From contig JAYKXP010000184.1 of NCBI GenBank assembly GCA_037176845.1, forward strand, positions 1 through 64,000: 64,000 nucleotides of DNA, read 5' to 3'. Made by a program: the position numbers and the translations under genes. Position 1 is the first letter of the stretch; each line of letters starts with the position of its first letter. Positions 34,401 through 43,412 of this stretch are shown in pieces. The notes beneath the pieces were generated by a model, which saw only the letters and a list, made by a program, of their open reading frames with translations, was not told where the DNA came from and searched no databases. This DNA is from Paramarasmius palmivorus. Taxonomy: Eukaryota > Basidiomycota > Agaricomycetes > Agaricales > Marasmiaceae.

Positions 34401-34597
34401 TGAAGCTGATGTTCCCAAATGCTGGGAATAATCTGTTGCTGTCCCGATGGACTGCCTGTTCTTCTTCCTACTGGTGTAGGTGTCCTGCTAGGATTCCTGC
34501 TGGGGTTCCTAGATCCTCGTAATATTTGTTCTGGGTCGAACGTTCCTGATACTGGGGTACCGCTTCTGGATTGATAACGGCTACCTCTATCGGACAT
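31476..34597 (-). CDS. gag: Copia gag-protease polyprotein with a frame displacement near its N-terminus
   Basis: The main frame (34,418-31,476, 980 codons) contains a Copia gag/UBN2-type core (DDGSNWGMWAMRVELAAKS), a CCHC knuckle CFRCQGKGHIAAKC, a protease motif FVFDSAASSHMT, and the post-protease block LLVPKFRHTLISISKL. It then ends in a basic tail without integrase. The frame at 34,418 begins with TTG, not ATG. The likely start is the ATG at 34,595-34,597 (MSDRGSRYQSRSG) in another frame, overlapping the main frame at about 34,420-34,490. A frame change (mutation, programmed shift or splicing) is needed to join them. A 21-bp tandem duplication near 33,800-33,840 repeats KKDYDTK. The gag core assignment is firm; whether full-length protein is made is open. 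Confidence 0.85.
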
Positions 34598-34769
34598 ACA
34601 CTAGTCCAATAGTCCTTTGCTTTGGGTAGGGGATATTCCGGCGTCCCTGCTCGCCAATCGATATACGATCTTGGTTCTTTGTTCCTTGGGGATATTACGG
34701 CGTCCCAAACTCGCCACTATACCAATATGAAATCGGTATTACTCTGGTTCGGCTAAGGTTTATAGACCG

Positions 34770-34781
34770 GGGCCCATAACC
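34770..34781 (-). promoter_or_regulatory. Primer binding site matching the tRNA-iMet anticodon arm
   Basis: On the plus strand the 12 bases gggcccataacc touch the LTR end. They equal the anticodon stem-loop of initiator methionine tRNA (CAT anticodon), so the element strand GGTTATGGGCCC could pair with it. Priming from an internally cut half of tRNA-iMet is the known mechanism of Drosophila copia and some fungal and plant Copia elements. Confidence 0.8.
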
Positions 34782-35088
34782 TGTCAGAGTTTTAGATTGA
34801 ACTCTGTTAGCAGCGATAGCGCAGGTAAGCGCGAATAAACGATAGCTGATGACCAGAGGGGTTGAGATAACACAAGATGATTATTGTAGGGTTTTCTGTC
34901 TAGGTTTTATACATGAGTGAGGGATAAAAGATAAACCTAATAGTACAAGTATAGACGCGATAGAAATAACTGTGGCTTTGTGTGGCTTTCTGTAAGTAAG
35001 TGGGTTAGACAAAATGATACGAGCGGGTCAAGAGATATTCTAAGATGTGGTATGCATATGTAAATATAAACGTTCTATATTTCCAACA
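34782..35088 (-). repeat. 5' LTR of the Copia element
   Basis: 307 bp, TG...CA ends, no difference seen from the 3' LTR. It should carry the element's promoter. Followed on the plus strand by the duplicated target ttcag (35,089-35,093). Confidence 0.95.
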
Positions 35089-35093
35089 TTCAG

Positions 35094-36933
35094 ACTCTAC
35101 GGTCCCGAACCGTTTAACAGTACCGATAGTAGGAATGCTCTTCGAAGTCCTACGTCTACACAACGCAATTCAGTATCAATCGCAAAAGAAAGGAAAAGAC
35201 ACGCACGACACCGACACCGCCGAGGCATCCGAATCCCCATCATCATCCAGCACAATAACCTTAGTAGAGCTACCAACAACCAGGTCAGAGACGAACTTTC
35301 CGGAAAACGTCTACCACAGACCCGCTCTTTCCTGATCCAGCTCCATCACCACGACCACCACGCTCCGTTGGCTGCTCCACTCCCTTCACTCTGCATACTG
35401 GCATATCAACAAGGCAAATAACAACGAGTGACTGACAAACCTGGCTTTACCGCCCCGGCCGCGACGAGTGGAGGCCCTACCGGGCAAAATGCACGTCAAC
35501 GAACACAGTCAATGGAACCAAACGAACGCAAACCGTACGAGGACCCAGCAGCGACCTGATCGACAACAACACCTTCGCCAGCATCGATAGGAATTTGGTC
35601 TTGAGAAGACTTAGCAGCACCTTTCGTACTTGACCTACTTTCGATGAAGGACGTCAGCTATACGAAGTGACCAAAGCTAGACGAAAACATAATCAACACC
35701 TACGTAGCTTTCTTTGCGGTAGGCATAGCAAAAGACAGAAAAAGCGATGAAATCAGAAAGTAGTGATACGTTCACTGAACGAAAACCGTGGCCAGACTAG
35801 GCACTATATAGTGCCACTGACGAGCACCAGAGATCCTTCTATACTCGTGTTAGACCGCGCAGTCCAATACACCACATGAAAATGACAGAACCAACCCCAA
35901 CGCCCAACGTGCAAAAACAACCCCTATCATTCCAGTGGAGGCATGGGAAGTCGACCCATACAGCGAAAAATGGAAGAAAGCAGCACTAAATGCAAAGAGG
36001 AGGTAAAAATCCCGAGGACTCGATGATAGACGACAAGAAAGAGACAGCTCAGGCACCACGTGTGATTAGAACGCGTCATTAAACCACGTGCAGATGGAAC
36101 AGCCCAACGTCAATCACTCCCACCGTCAAACCAACCACCAGCTCAGCAATATCGACCGCAAGGACCACCATAACCCAAAGGACATGCATTACAAGACACG
36201 GGAAGCTAGTCCAGCGCAAAACGGAGCCTAGTTACAGGATACTCCACGCCCAATGAACTCCACTTTCAAAAGCCAGCGTGATTAAAATGCAGCTAGATAT
36301 CAAATCCCGCCAGAGCACGCTCTCCGACAACAATGCTAGGTACTGGATATCCGCAGAACGAAGCAGGTGAGCGGCCAATCTTTAGACACCACTTTCAGCC
36401 CACCAAATCCACCAGCAAAGCGACTAGAACAACTGGCGTCGGACAGGATAACAACGGGATACATAGCATACCCCCTTTCACGATATGCAGAGGTGAGAAC
36501 CGAACAATAAACCTCAACCAAAATCTAATCAACACAAGACTTGCCCAAGCGAACATCTCCTCGCGTCCATGATCGACACTGGGTGTGGGTCAACTTGGAG
36601 ACTGACATCGCCGAAACAACCAGGAGAAGACCAAGAAGAAGCGGTTTTTACGATACAAGGAATCATCCTCCAGGGTGACTTGCCACCAATCATCCGACCT
36701 TTCGCAAGGTTAGCCATATCTCACTTCCGCACAAGCTTCACTCACCTAACCAGCCAAAAGGACAGCTTCACCCCGACATATCAAACAGAGAGTACTACTG
36801 ACGGGGTTCAACACACCAACGTTCACCGCTGCCTTAGCCGGCCTTAGCCGTATTAACGACCTACTTTGACTTAACATACGAGACGAGCAACCGCAGCATC
36901 TGACTACGCTTTCGTCGAGTCACCAAGCCATAG
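35094..36933. other. Region of small lineage-specific exons, not resolved
   Basis: Short frames on both strands alternate with splice-like sites. On the plus strand at about 36,640-36,860, pieces such as LPPIIRPFARLAIS and LLTGFNTPTFTAALAGL look like exons of the gene ending at 37,503, but phases do not join cleanly. A small tandem repeat, GCCTTAGCCG twice, lies at about 36,832-36,851. I cannot support a complete gene before 36,934. Confidence 0.35.
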
Positions 36934-37503
36934 AGATAGCCAATCGGTACTTTACAAGCAAACGCCTGGCTTCTCCAGAAGAGCAGATAAACATACCAAC
37001 ACATATCGACCCGAAGGGCATCCTCCAATCCATCAAAGGCGACACCTTATTCCACACAGCAGAAAACCAAGTCGAATACTATCAACGTGTTACGAGCAAT
37101 AGCGGGGAACATCGGTACGATTATCAGCTGGATAGGAAAATAATATCTAACTCGGTATCTAGATTCGTAACCACCAACCCTGCGAAGATCAACGAAGGGG
37201 ACATCGTTGAGATACAGTTCACAATCGTCTTAGTGGAATCAACCGTTACCAGACACGCAGATACGAAGCTCGTATTCACAACGAAACCCATACTCCGGTC
37301 AATAACACTTCTGGACGGCACCTACTCCGAGGTATGTGGAAACAACGACCCCACTGCGATCTAACATCGCCTAGGCCTACCGAAAGCTAGCATTTAATCA
37401 GCAACGAAAGCCGTGTCTCAAACGGAAAGTAGGTCACAGCGAGGAAGAGTCAACCGAAGCACAAGAGAGACTCAAAAGAATGGCTATAGATAGCAACAAG
37501 TAA
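36934..37503 (+). CDS. 3' exons of a mushroom-specific hypothetical gene
   Basis: Two exons, 36,934-37,331 and 37,375-37,503 (intron 43 nt), join in phase and end in TAA. The product includes ENQVEYYQRVTSNSGEHRYD, then INEGDIVEIQFTIVLVE, LRSITLLDGTYSE and, after the intron, CLKRKVGHSEEES. This pattern (YYxxV, GDIVExQ, LRSITLLD, KRKVG) is one I associate with a very abundant Agaricomycete family often found among transposons, but I cannot name a function. The 5' exons are uncertain, so the entry is partial. Confidence 0.55.
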
Positions 37504-37734
37504 CGCACCTGTATCAATTAAAGCCAGTTGTCAATAAACCTGTGAAACGACCTGTGTAGCAGGGTATGTAAAACAAACAAGTACCTCAAGCAACACCCAC
37601 TGCACATGTCATTCAAGAACAGCGGCCCATGTCACCTAAAAAAATCTTATATTACCACAAATTGCTCGATACAAGCAACACGACATTGTACAAACATCCC
37701 GAAAAATCAACTCTGCCACCCATTCGGAACACAC

Positions 37735-38566
37735 CTATCCCAACAAAGCCTGAACGTCCCCTCGATAAAGCGAGAAAAACTCGCTCGGAGTAACAGCAGT
37801 CACACTCGTGTCCATTGGAAGAGCGTCATAAACAACAAGCGGATCTCTGTGCAAGCGATCATAGATGGTATGGAGATGACTATAAAACCAAATGAAATCA
37901 GTCGACAACACGAAGAAAAAGACAATGTACTCACCGAAGCACACACACGGCTTCCTCTTTCATATTATCGACCGTAAATGCATTCTCCCGCTTGTATTCA
38001 ACAAGCAATGGCCCATACCAAGGGCGCTTCTTTCCGGCGCCAACCAGAACCTCCAGCATATGAGTAACGAAACCGTTCTTCAACGGCTGGAAAGCAGCAA
38101 CCTGCTCAAGATAGGCGATGAGGTAGTGGTCGGGCGGAGAAGTCAACATGAACGTGACACAGACGGCGCCGCGACCATAACCGTCGACATAGGGACGATA
38201 CTGGCGGCAACGAAGAGACGAACGAGGAACATCGACAAGCCTAGGAACGCCTTTGATAGGGAAATAGAGCAAAGTCTGTTAAAGACAAACAAGCCACAGT
38301 CAGTCCCATCTAGACAACACCAAAACACCGTACTCGCCTTCACGCCTTCGACTAAAGCAGACCCTTCAACCGAAGCCGCATAAGAAGGCAGCTGATCAGC
38401 AGGCTACAGATTTTTAAAACGACTCCAGTTCCGTCCACAAAGCAACGAAAAAACAAAAACGGACCTCCTCCTCAACACTAGCTTCACTTCCGCCTTCAAC
38501 AACGGCAGCCTCAACAACGTCCGACTGAAACTGTGATTTACCAGCTGAGTGCCGAGTAGATGGCAT
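37735..38566 (-). CDS. Hypothetical protein, 220 residues
   Basis: Four exons (38,566-38,465; 38,403-38,329; 38,275-37,935; 37,879-37,735) join in frame to 663 nt. Introns are 61, 53 and 55 nt. The start MPSTRHSAGK opens an acidic, disordered first third (AAVVEGGSEASVEEE). The rest is a compact mixed fold with landmarks LYFPIKGVPRLVDVP, CRQYRPYVDGYGRG, PPDHYLIAYLEQ and YDALPMDTSVTAVTPSEFFS. I do not recognise the family. The neat splice structure and absence of stops support a real gene. Confidence 0.6.
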
Positions 38567-39064
38567 CTACACGAGCGAGAAATTAGCCATCGATCACATA
38601 AACGACCAGAACACCTGCCTCGTCAACGAAAATGCAGAAAGGAGGGCAAACAGAAGAACAACTCTTACAAGAACTAGCAGGGGAAGGAACAGAAGTGAAA
38701 GTCCCAACGACGAACACCGCCTGGCCGTCCAAGCAAAATCAAACAGGACAAAACCACAGATCCATGACCTCAGGGAACACGTACTACGTACTTGCCACAT
38801 CGAAACCATAAGCCAACACCCGCTCAGGACCCGAAGGACGTCCACAGCCCCGCAACAAGCTAAAACATGATCCCCAAAAGATGCTCCCGAAAGCCACTCC
38901 AGGGGGTCTAGCCCTTTCGACCAGCCCCACCTACGAGTAAACAAGGCATCAGAAAATCTTCTCGAGCAAAAAGCCCGAATCCATCGCCAACGGAATACTT
39001 TCTGACCAAATACCGACGTCAATGATAAAAGAGAACTTGTACTAACCACAAAACAACAAACCCA

Positions 39065-39617
39065 CGTTCACCGAGCTCTGCATTCAGCGACCTTTAGCCC
39101 CACCCCTTCCCCTGATATCTCACGAATCAATCCAATACGTTCAGGCCAACAACAAACCCACAGCCTCCACCTACCAAGAGATATACCACGACGACAAAGA
39201 TGCCGACCGAACGCAGGAATCAACCAGGACCAACGAGAGCCATGCAGACAGGCAAGTACATCTGACCAGTTCAATATCAGTCGAACAAAAACGAGACTCA
39301 TTCGAAACTTCCAACAGAAGCGACAAACATGGCTTGCCTTCTCAACATGATGAGTCACCGACAACAAGCGGCGGTGAGATACATCGTAGAAAACCTGCTG
39401 ACCGCGGGTGAGCATTCATAAGACCAGAAAACAAGGAAAGCACTAACAGAACATCAAAGGCCCCATAGCACCTGTCATCGATATTCTGTCCCAAACGTCC
39501 TTCATGTCGGATTTGGCTTCCATCCCGGACGTCAGTGACGTAGAAGACACTTCGAGCGACGACGGATCGTATTTCAAAGAGAAAGACAACAACGAACCTA
39601 AGGGAAAATTAACCTAG
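39065..39617 (+). CDS. Probable 3' part of a plus-strand hypothetical gene
   Basis: A plus-strand frame at about 39,065-39,408 encodes a hydrophilic stretch (STYQEIYHDDKDADRTQEST...). It is followed by a possible intron to 39,449 and a last exon 39,450-39,617 with an acidic end (SDLASIPDVSDVEDTSSDD) and TAG. The phase across the intron is not certain and the 5' exons (before 39,065) were not resolved. Composition suggests a disordered, acidic protein. Low confidence. Confidence 0.3.
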
Positions 39618-39868
39618 ATAAATTTGTACAAACCAGTAGACGATTCGAAACACGCTGTAACACAAGCAATAGCCGTACACGTCACACACCTAAAGCTATA
39701 CCCTCTCCCAACGAAACCGTCAACAACGATTCAAAAAAAAAAACGCTCCACATTTCAAACAAACGACCAACAAACCCTTCCACCCTCAGTCGCAATTACT
39801 AATACACAAAAAAGCTCATATTGAAAAAAATAAAACAACCGCCTACACTCTCCAGCAGCGACATCCAC

Positions 39869-40574
39869 TCAAACCAGACTCTCCAGCACTAACGAATCGA
39901 GTCACGGATCAATCGAGATCAGAAGGAAAACAAAACGCTCACCTAAGCCAGCCCGCTGCAACATCGCAGCCTCACTAAGGGGTGTGACACCCAGAAACTG
40001 CGCCAAACCACCACGAAGCCACTCGTAAGTGCAAGCATCGTAACGCCTCAAGGAGAAAGGCAGGCGAGCCTGCCGTTGGCTCCTCGTATAAGACACAAGC
40101 CTAGCACCCTCCACAGCCCACAAATCCGTGAAACCCAGCTCCGAAAGGTCCTCCTCGGCTGCGTTCTCTCCAGCCGGTGCTTGCATCAAAGGCACTACAA
40201 TGCCACGAGTAAAATCGTCGGTGATCGACTTGGATATCGTATCAACGACCAATTGTATACACATGCGAAAGCGCGCCGTGAGAAGAGCCCTGCTGCAAAA
40301 AGACCGCTGGTATTGGACAGGAAATTCCTACGCAGATTCAGATCGAGAAAGGAAGGACTGCCATAAAATAAACAAAACGCACGGCAAGGTTACGCAACAT
40401 AAACATCTCTAGCTGTAAAGCTCGAGGTTCGGTAGCACCGGAAAGGGTTGCTAAAGTGCCGTCTTCGTGACGAGGATAGCTTTCGACAACACGGCAAAAG
40501 AACTCCTGATGAGAAGGCAGCGAAGCCTTGAACAGAATCTCTCTGTCCTCGGCAGTAAGATACGGTTCAGCCAT
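39869..40574 (-). CDS. Hypothetical protein, 198 residues
   Basis: Three exons (40,574-40,383; 40,327-39,943; 39,888-39,869) join in frame to 597 nt; introns are 55 and 54 nt. The start MAEPYLTAEDREILFKASLP is an ATG. The protein is helical and mostly hydrophobic-amphipathic, with SITDDFTRGIVVPLMQ, ELGFTDLWAVEGARLVSYTR and CTYEWLRGGLAQFLGVTPLS. No fold was recognised. The tiny last exon (20 nt, VLESLV and stop) is typical of this genome's compact gene style. Confidence 0.6.
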
Positions 40575-41708
40575 TAGAAAGAAAGAAACGATGATAACGC
40601 ACCTCGCACATCACAACAATATATAGGCCCAATTTCCACCCCACCAAACAACGGATCAAACAAGGTTGACACCATACAGCCATATGCATCGAAAACAATC
40701 CGAGAGAAATCCCAAAAACAGCATAGGCCAAAGCATACTGAAAAGAAAGGAGCGGATCCCAAAAAGCCCATAGAGGATCCAAGTGCGAAAGCAATATTCA
40801 CAATCAAAAAATGACCTCATGGACCAAAGTCCCACAAAAAAGACCTCGTGAACCCAAAAACCAAAATCGGTAAAAGGTATACGAGAACCCACCGAGAATC
40901 ACATGCAATACCGTGGGTAAATTCGCACAGTAACGGGCTTCAAAAAGCTCCCCCATAAAGAACGAATTCTCCATTTCATTCCGAACTCGTAACAATTTCA
41001 ACGGTTTGCTCCCTATTCTCGACTAGCTTGTATGGGTCGGCGAACGCCGACATGTACTCGTTCGGATCTCTTACGGAAGATATACCGGGGCAGGATATAT
41101 TGTGGGGAAATGAAAGAGGTTTGGGTGACTATGTAATCTAGGTATCATACAAAGCCGAGACGCTGTTTTGAGAGCGTCTTTTTTGGGATTTCTTTTGGGC
41201 TGCCAACGCATCCCACTCGTAACCCCCTTCAAATTGTTGCAGCCGTGAATTAGCGATTCCATGAGCTGATGCACAGCGATGCGTCTTCTTCTCCCTAACG
41301 AGCCGTTATCCTGATGAACTGTCGCCACGCGGGACAATCAATCCAAGCGCTACCGGGTCCATTAGGACCAAGAGCCAACCGCCGTTGCACCATGTGAGGA
41401 GTGTTTGTAGAGGCACAGGGGTGTATTGCCGCGATCCGACTCAATGGCCAGGTACTGGAAGATACTGGGTCTCCTGAAGTGGAGGGCAGAGCCTCGACAA
41501 TGGTAGAGTCGGCGGTGTCCCAAAATCCAAAAATTGCCTGCTGAAGGCACTTCATGGCACGGGAATGTCGAAGAGACGCATGGAACGGCATTGAAGATGA
41601 AGAAGGAAAACGATAGTTTAATCCTTTCTGCTTCGGGAATGGAGTGAAGGGATGGGGGGTACAGGCCATTTCAGCGGGCACTTCGACGAAAGGTGGCAAG
41701 ACTGAACG
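40575..41708. other. Intergenic with uncertain minus-strand coding traces
   Basis: A minus-strand frame at 41,699-41,295 is open for 134 codons but is low in secondary-structure-like patterning and does not join cleanly to the gene upstream of it. It may be a 3' exon or chance. The rest (40,575-41,290) shows only short frames. Confidence 0.35.
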
Positions 41709-42221
41709 TCAGGCGGATACATGCTCGACAACCGGAAAAAAGCGGGTCGACACGGAATGGATGGTGAGGGTCTTGACGTAAGGTGCAGCCAGGCTGAGAA
41801 GTGTGATGAGGTTTATCGTGGTCGTGAATGCCGATGTGACCACAAGTACGGGGCTATAGTCTCGTATGTCGATGCCGCAGTCCTGGAGTGCCTGAGGAAC
41901 GCTCAGAGAGCATCGAGGGACAACTGCTGGTGTGCATACGGTCTGTATATGAGGGTGGAGATATTTTTCTGGCGCTTTTTCGTATCTGAGAGGAGTGAGA
42001 AAACTGCTGCTGCAAGGCAGAAAGTTTTCGACACAAAGATGGTACCCTATAAGGTGATAGCGAAGGCTTCGCACGGTTAATTGGCTGTAAAGGAACACAG
42101 TGAACTGAACGCACTCTTCATAGAATCCTCTATCTATGAGGACAAGACTGAGACGGTTTGGAAAGTTGGGGTCCTCTATTAGGGCGGTGAACAGGTCGAT
42201 GAGGATGTCTCTCACCAACAT
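41709..42221 (-). CDS. Hypothetical protein, possibly F-box/LRR-like fragment
   Basis: A 170-codon frame starts at an ATG (MLVRDILIDLFTALIEDPNF) and ends in TGA. The first 40 residues (NRLSLVLIDRGFYEECVQF) look like alternating helix and strand of the mushroom F-box/LRR-like families. The later part (YSPVLVVTSAFTTTINLITL, LSLAAPYVKTLTIHSV) also has leucine-rich repeat rhythm. It may be part of a larger, now damaged gene. Confidence 0.4.
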   Translation of the reverse strand: MLVRDILIDLFTALIEDPNFPNRLSLVLIDRGFYEECVQFTVFLYSQLTVRSLRYHLIGYHLCVENFLPCSSSFLTPLRYEKAPEKYLHPHIQTVCTPAVVPRCSLSVPQALQDCGIDIRDYSPVLVVTSAFTTTINLITLLSLAAPYVKTLTIHSVSTRFFPVVEHVSA

Positions 42222-42570
42222 GATGGACGAGGGGATTCCTGGTTGCGTGTCGAAGTCACATCGATTGAGTTTTTATGCGAGGTCCTTCTGAAGTAACACC
42301 GGAGATACGTTGACAGCAGACGGCAGCCAGTCACAACAAATTTTGCCATTCACGGTAAATATCAATTGGATTCTCATCCGTGTCAAAGAAGGTCAATTAC
42401 CGTTGCTGACCTGTTGTGAACGACGCGTCGACACGTAAGTATTCCTGTTAATGAGAATCGCAAAACGCGCTAGAACCACGGGGACTTCAACGGTTTTACG
42501 TCGCAACGCACCTCGAAGGAACTCACAGTTTGCACTTATAGGCAGAAAACTGCCTGTGTGTGTGTGCACT

Positions 42571-43348
42571 ATGTCCCTCTGTAGTGGGTGCGGTAATTGG
42601 CTTCGGCCATATCGGTGGAGCAGCTGCAAGAAGTGCCACAGCAGCTTTTACTGCGTGAGTTTCAGGTTTGTATCGCATACACCCTGCACTAATACGGTTT
42701 AAAGGATGATAAGTGCCGCAAAGCAGACACGTACCACAAGACAATTGGATGTGAACCTAGACCGCGGGCGATTACCTGCCACGGTTGTGGAGTGCCATCG
42801 ACGCCTACGGAGATGATAAAATGCACTACATGTTACTATGTGGCGTACTGCGTACGTACCTGGCTTGTTTTGTTTCCTTTGACCGAGCTGACTGGCGCAT
42901 CTTGCAGAACGAGGCGTGCAAGCAAAACGACCAAGTGCACCACAATTCCGAGTGTCGTCCACCGTCGTCGGACAAGGGTATCGCTACCCGCAGTTACATT
43001 ATGAAGCACGAACAACAGCTATGGAAACATGCGCGGGACACCGTCGATGAAGCACACCGAGAATACCAGGAAGGATGCGTTGGACATTTCTTGGCGAAGC
43101 ACGCCGTCACCTTGCGCATGCGTTACTTCCCGTCCAACGGAAAAAAGAAGTCCAGGTCGATCGTGCCTCTGAAGGAAACGACTCATTGTTTCGAGAAGGA
43201 TTTCACTTGCGAGGAGTTGGTGTGGATGATAGAGGTTACCTCTCGGTTTTCAGGCTGTGCAGGGGTGATATTTTCGAACTATGTGGTCGAAGACGTGGAT
43301 GGGAACGTAGTCTATACCGTAACAAAACTCTGGCCCTATCTGGTGTAA
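42571..43348 (+). CDS. Double MYND-type zinc finger protein
   Basis: Three exons (42,571-42,654; 42,705-42,851; 42,908-43,348) join in frame to 223 residues. Each intron lies directly after the YC of a MYND finger. Finger 1: CSGC...CKKCHSSFYC joined to DDKCRKADTYHKTIGC. Finger 2: CHGC...CTTCYYVAYC joined to NEACKQNDQVHHNSEC. Spacing of all Cys/His ligands fits C-x2-C...C-x2-C-x4-YC-x3-C-x6/7-H-x3/4-C. The remaining 130 residues have no known motif. MYND fingers bind proline-rich peptides and are often found in transcription or chromatin factors. Its stop is 18 bp from the hairpin that starts Helitron block 2, and it converges on RepHel 2. Confidence 0.82.
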
Positions 43349-43365
43349 CAAAATCAAATTGAAAT

Positions 43366-43398
43366 CATGTGACGATCCCCGCGGGGGATCGTCACATG
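43366..43398. repeat. Perfect hairpin at the left edge of Helitron block 2
   Basis: Two 15-bp arms (43,366-43,380 and 43,384-43,398) are exact inverted copies with a 3-nt loop. The arm contains CATGTGACGATCCCC. It lies between the stop of the MYND gene (43,348) and the stop of RepHel 2 (43,413), in the place expected for a Helitron 3' hairpin, and could also end transcription from both sides. Confidence 0.9.
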
Positions 43399-43412
43399 AC
43401 CCCCACCCAAAA

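Larger units (their letters stand above)
31125..35088 (-). mobile_element. Non-autonomous Copia-type LTR retrotransposon (gag-protease only)
   Basis: A complete 3,964-bp insertion on the minus strand. Two 307-bp LTRs (31,125-31,431 and 34,782-35,088) look identical by eye and end TG...CA. The 5-bp target duplication ttcag is at 31,120-31,124 and 35,089-35,093. A purine run (GAGGGGGAG on the element strand) abuts the 3' LTR, and the primer site GGTTATGGGCCC abuts the 5' LTR. The interior encodes only a Copia gag with zinc knuckle and an aspartic protease-like motif; integrase, reverse transcriptase and RNase H are absent. It must therefore depend on an autonomous relative. Identical LTRs and intact duplication indicate very recent insertion. 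Confidence 0.95.

Noticed and set aside
34770..34781. tRNA gene fragment
   Set aside because: Only 12 bases match and they abut the LTR exactly, which is the hallmark of a primer binding site.
38594..39415. Long minus-strand frames here as genes
   Set aside because: Composition (Trp, Cys, Leu rich) looks like the antisense of hydrophilic plus-strand exons, and no splice structure fits.
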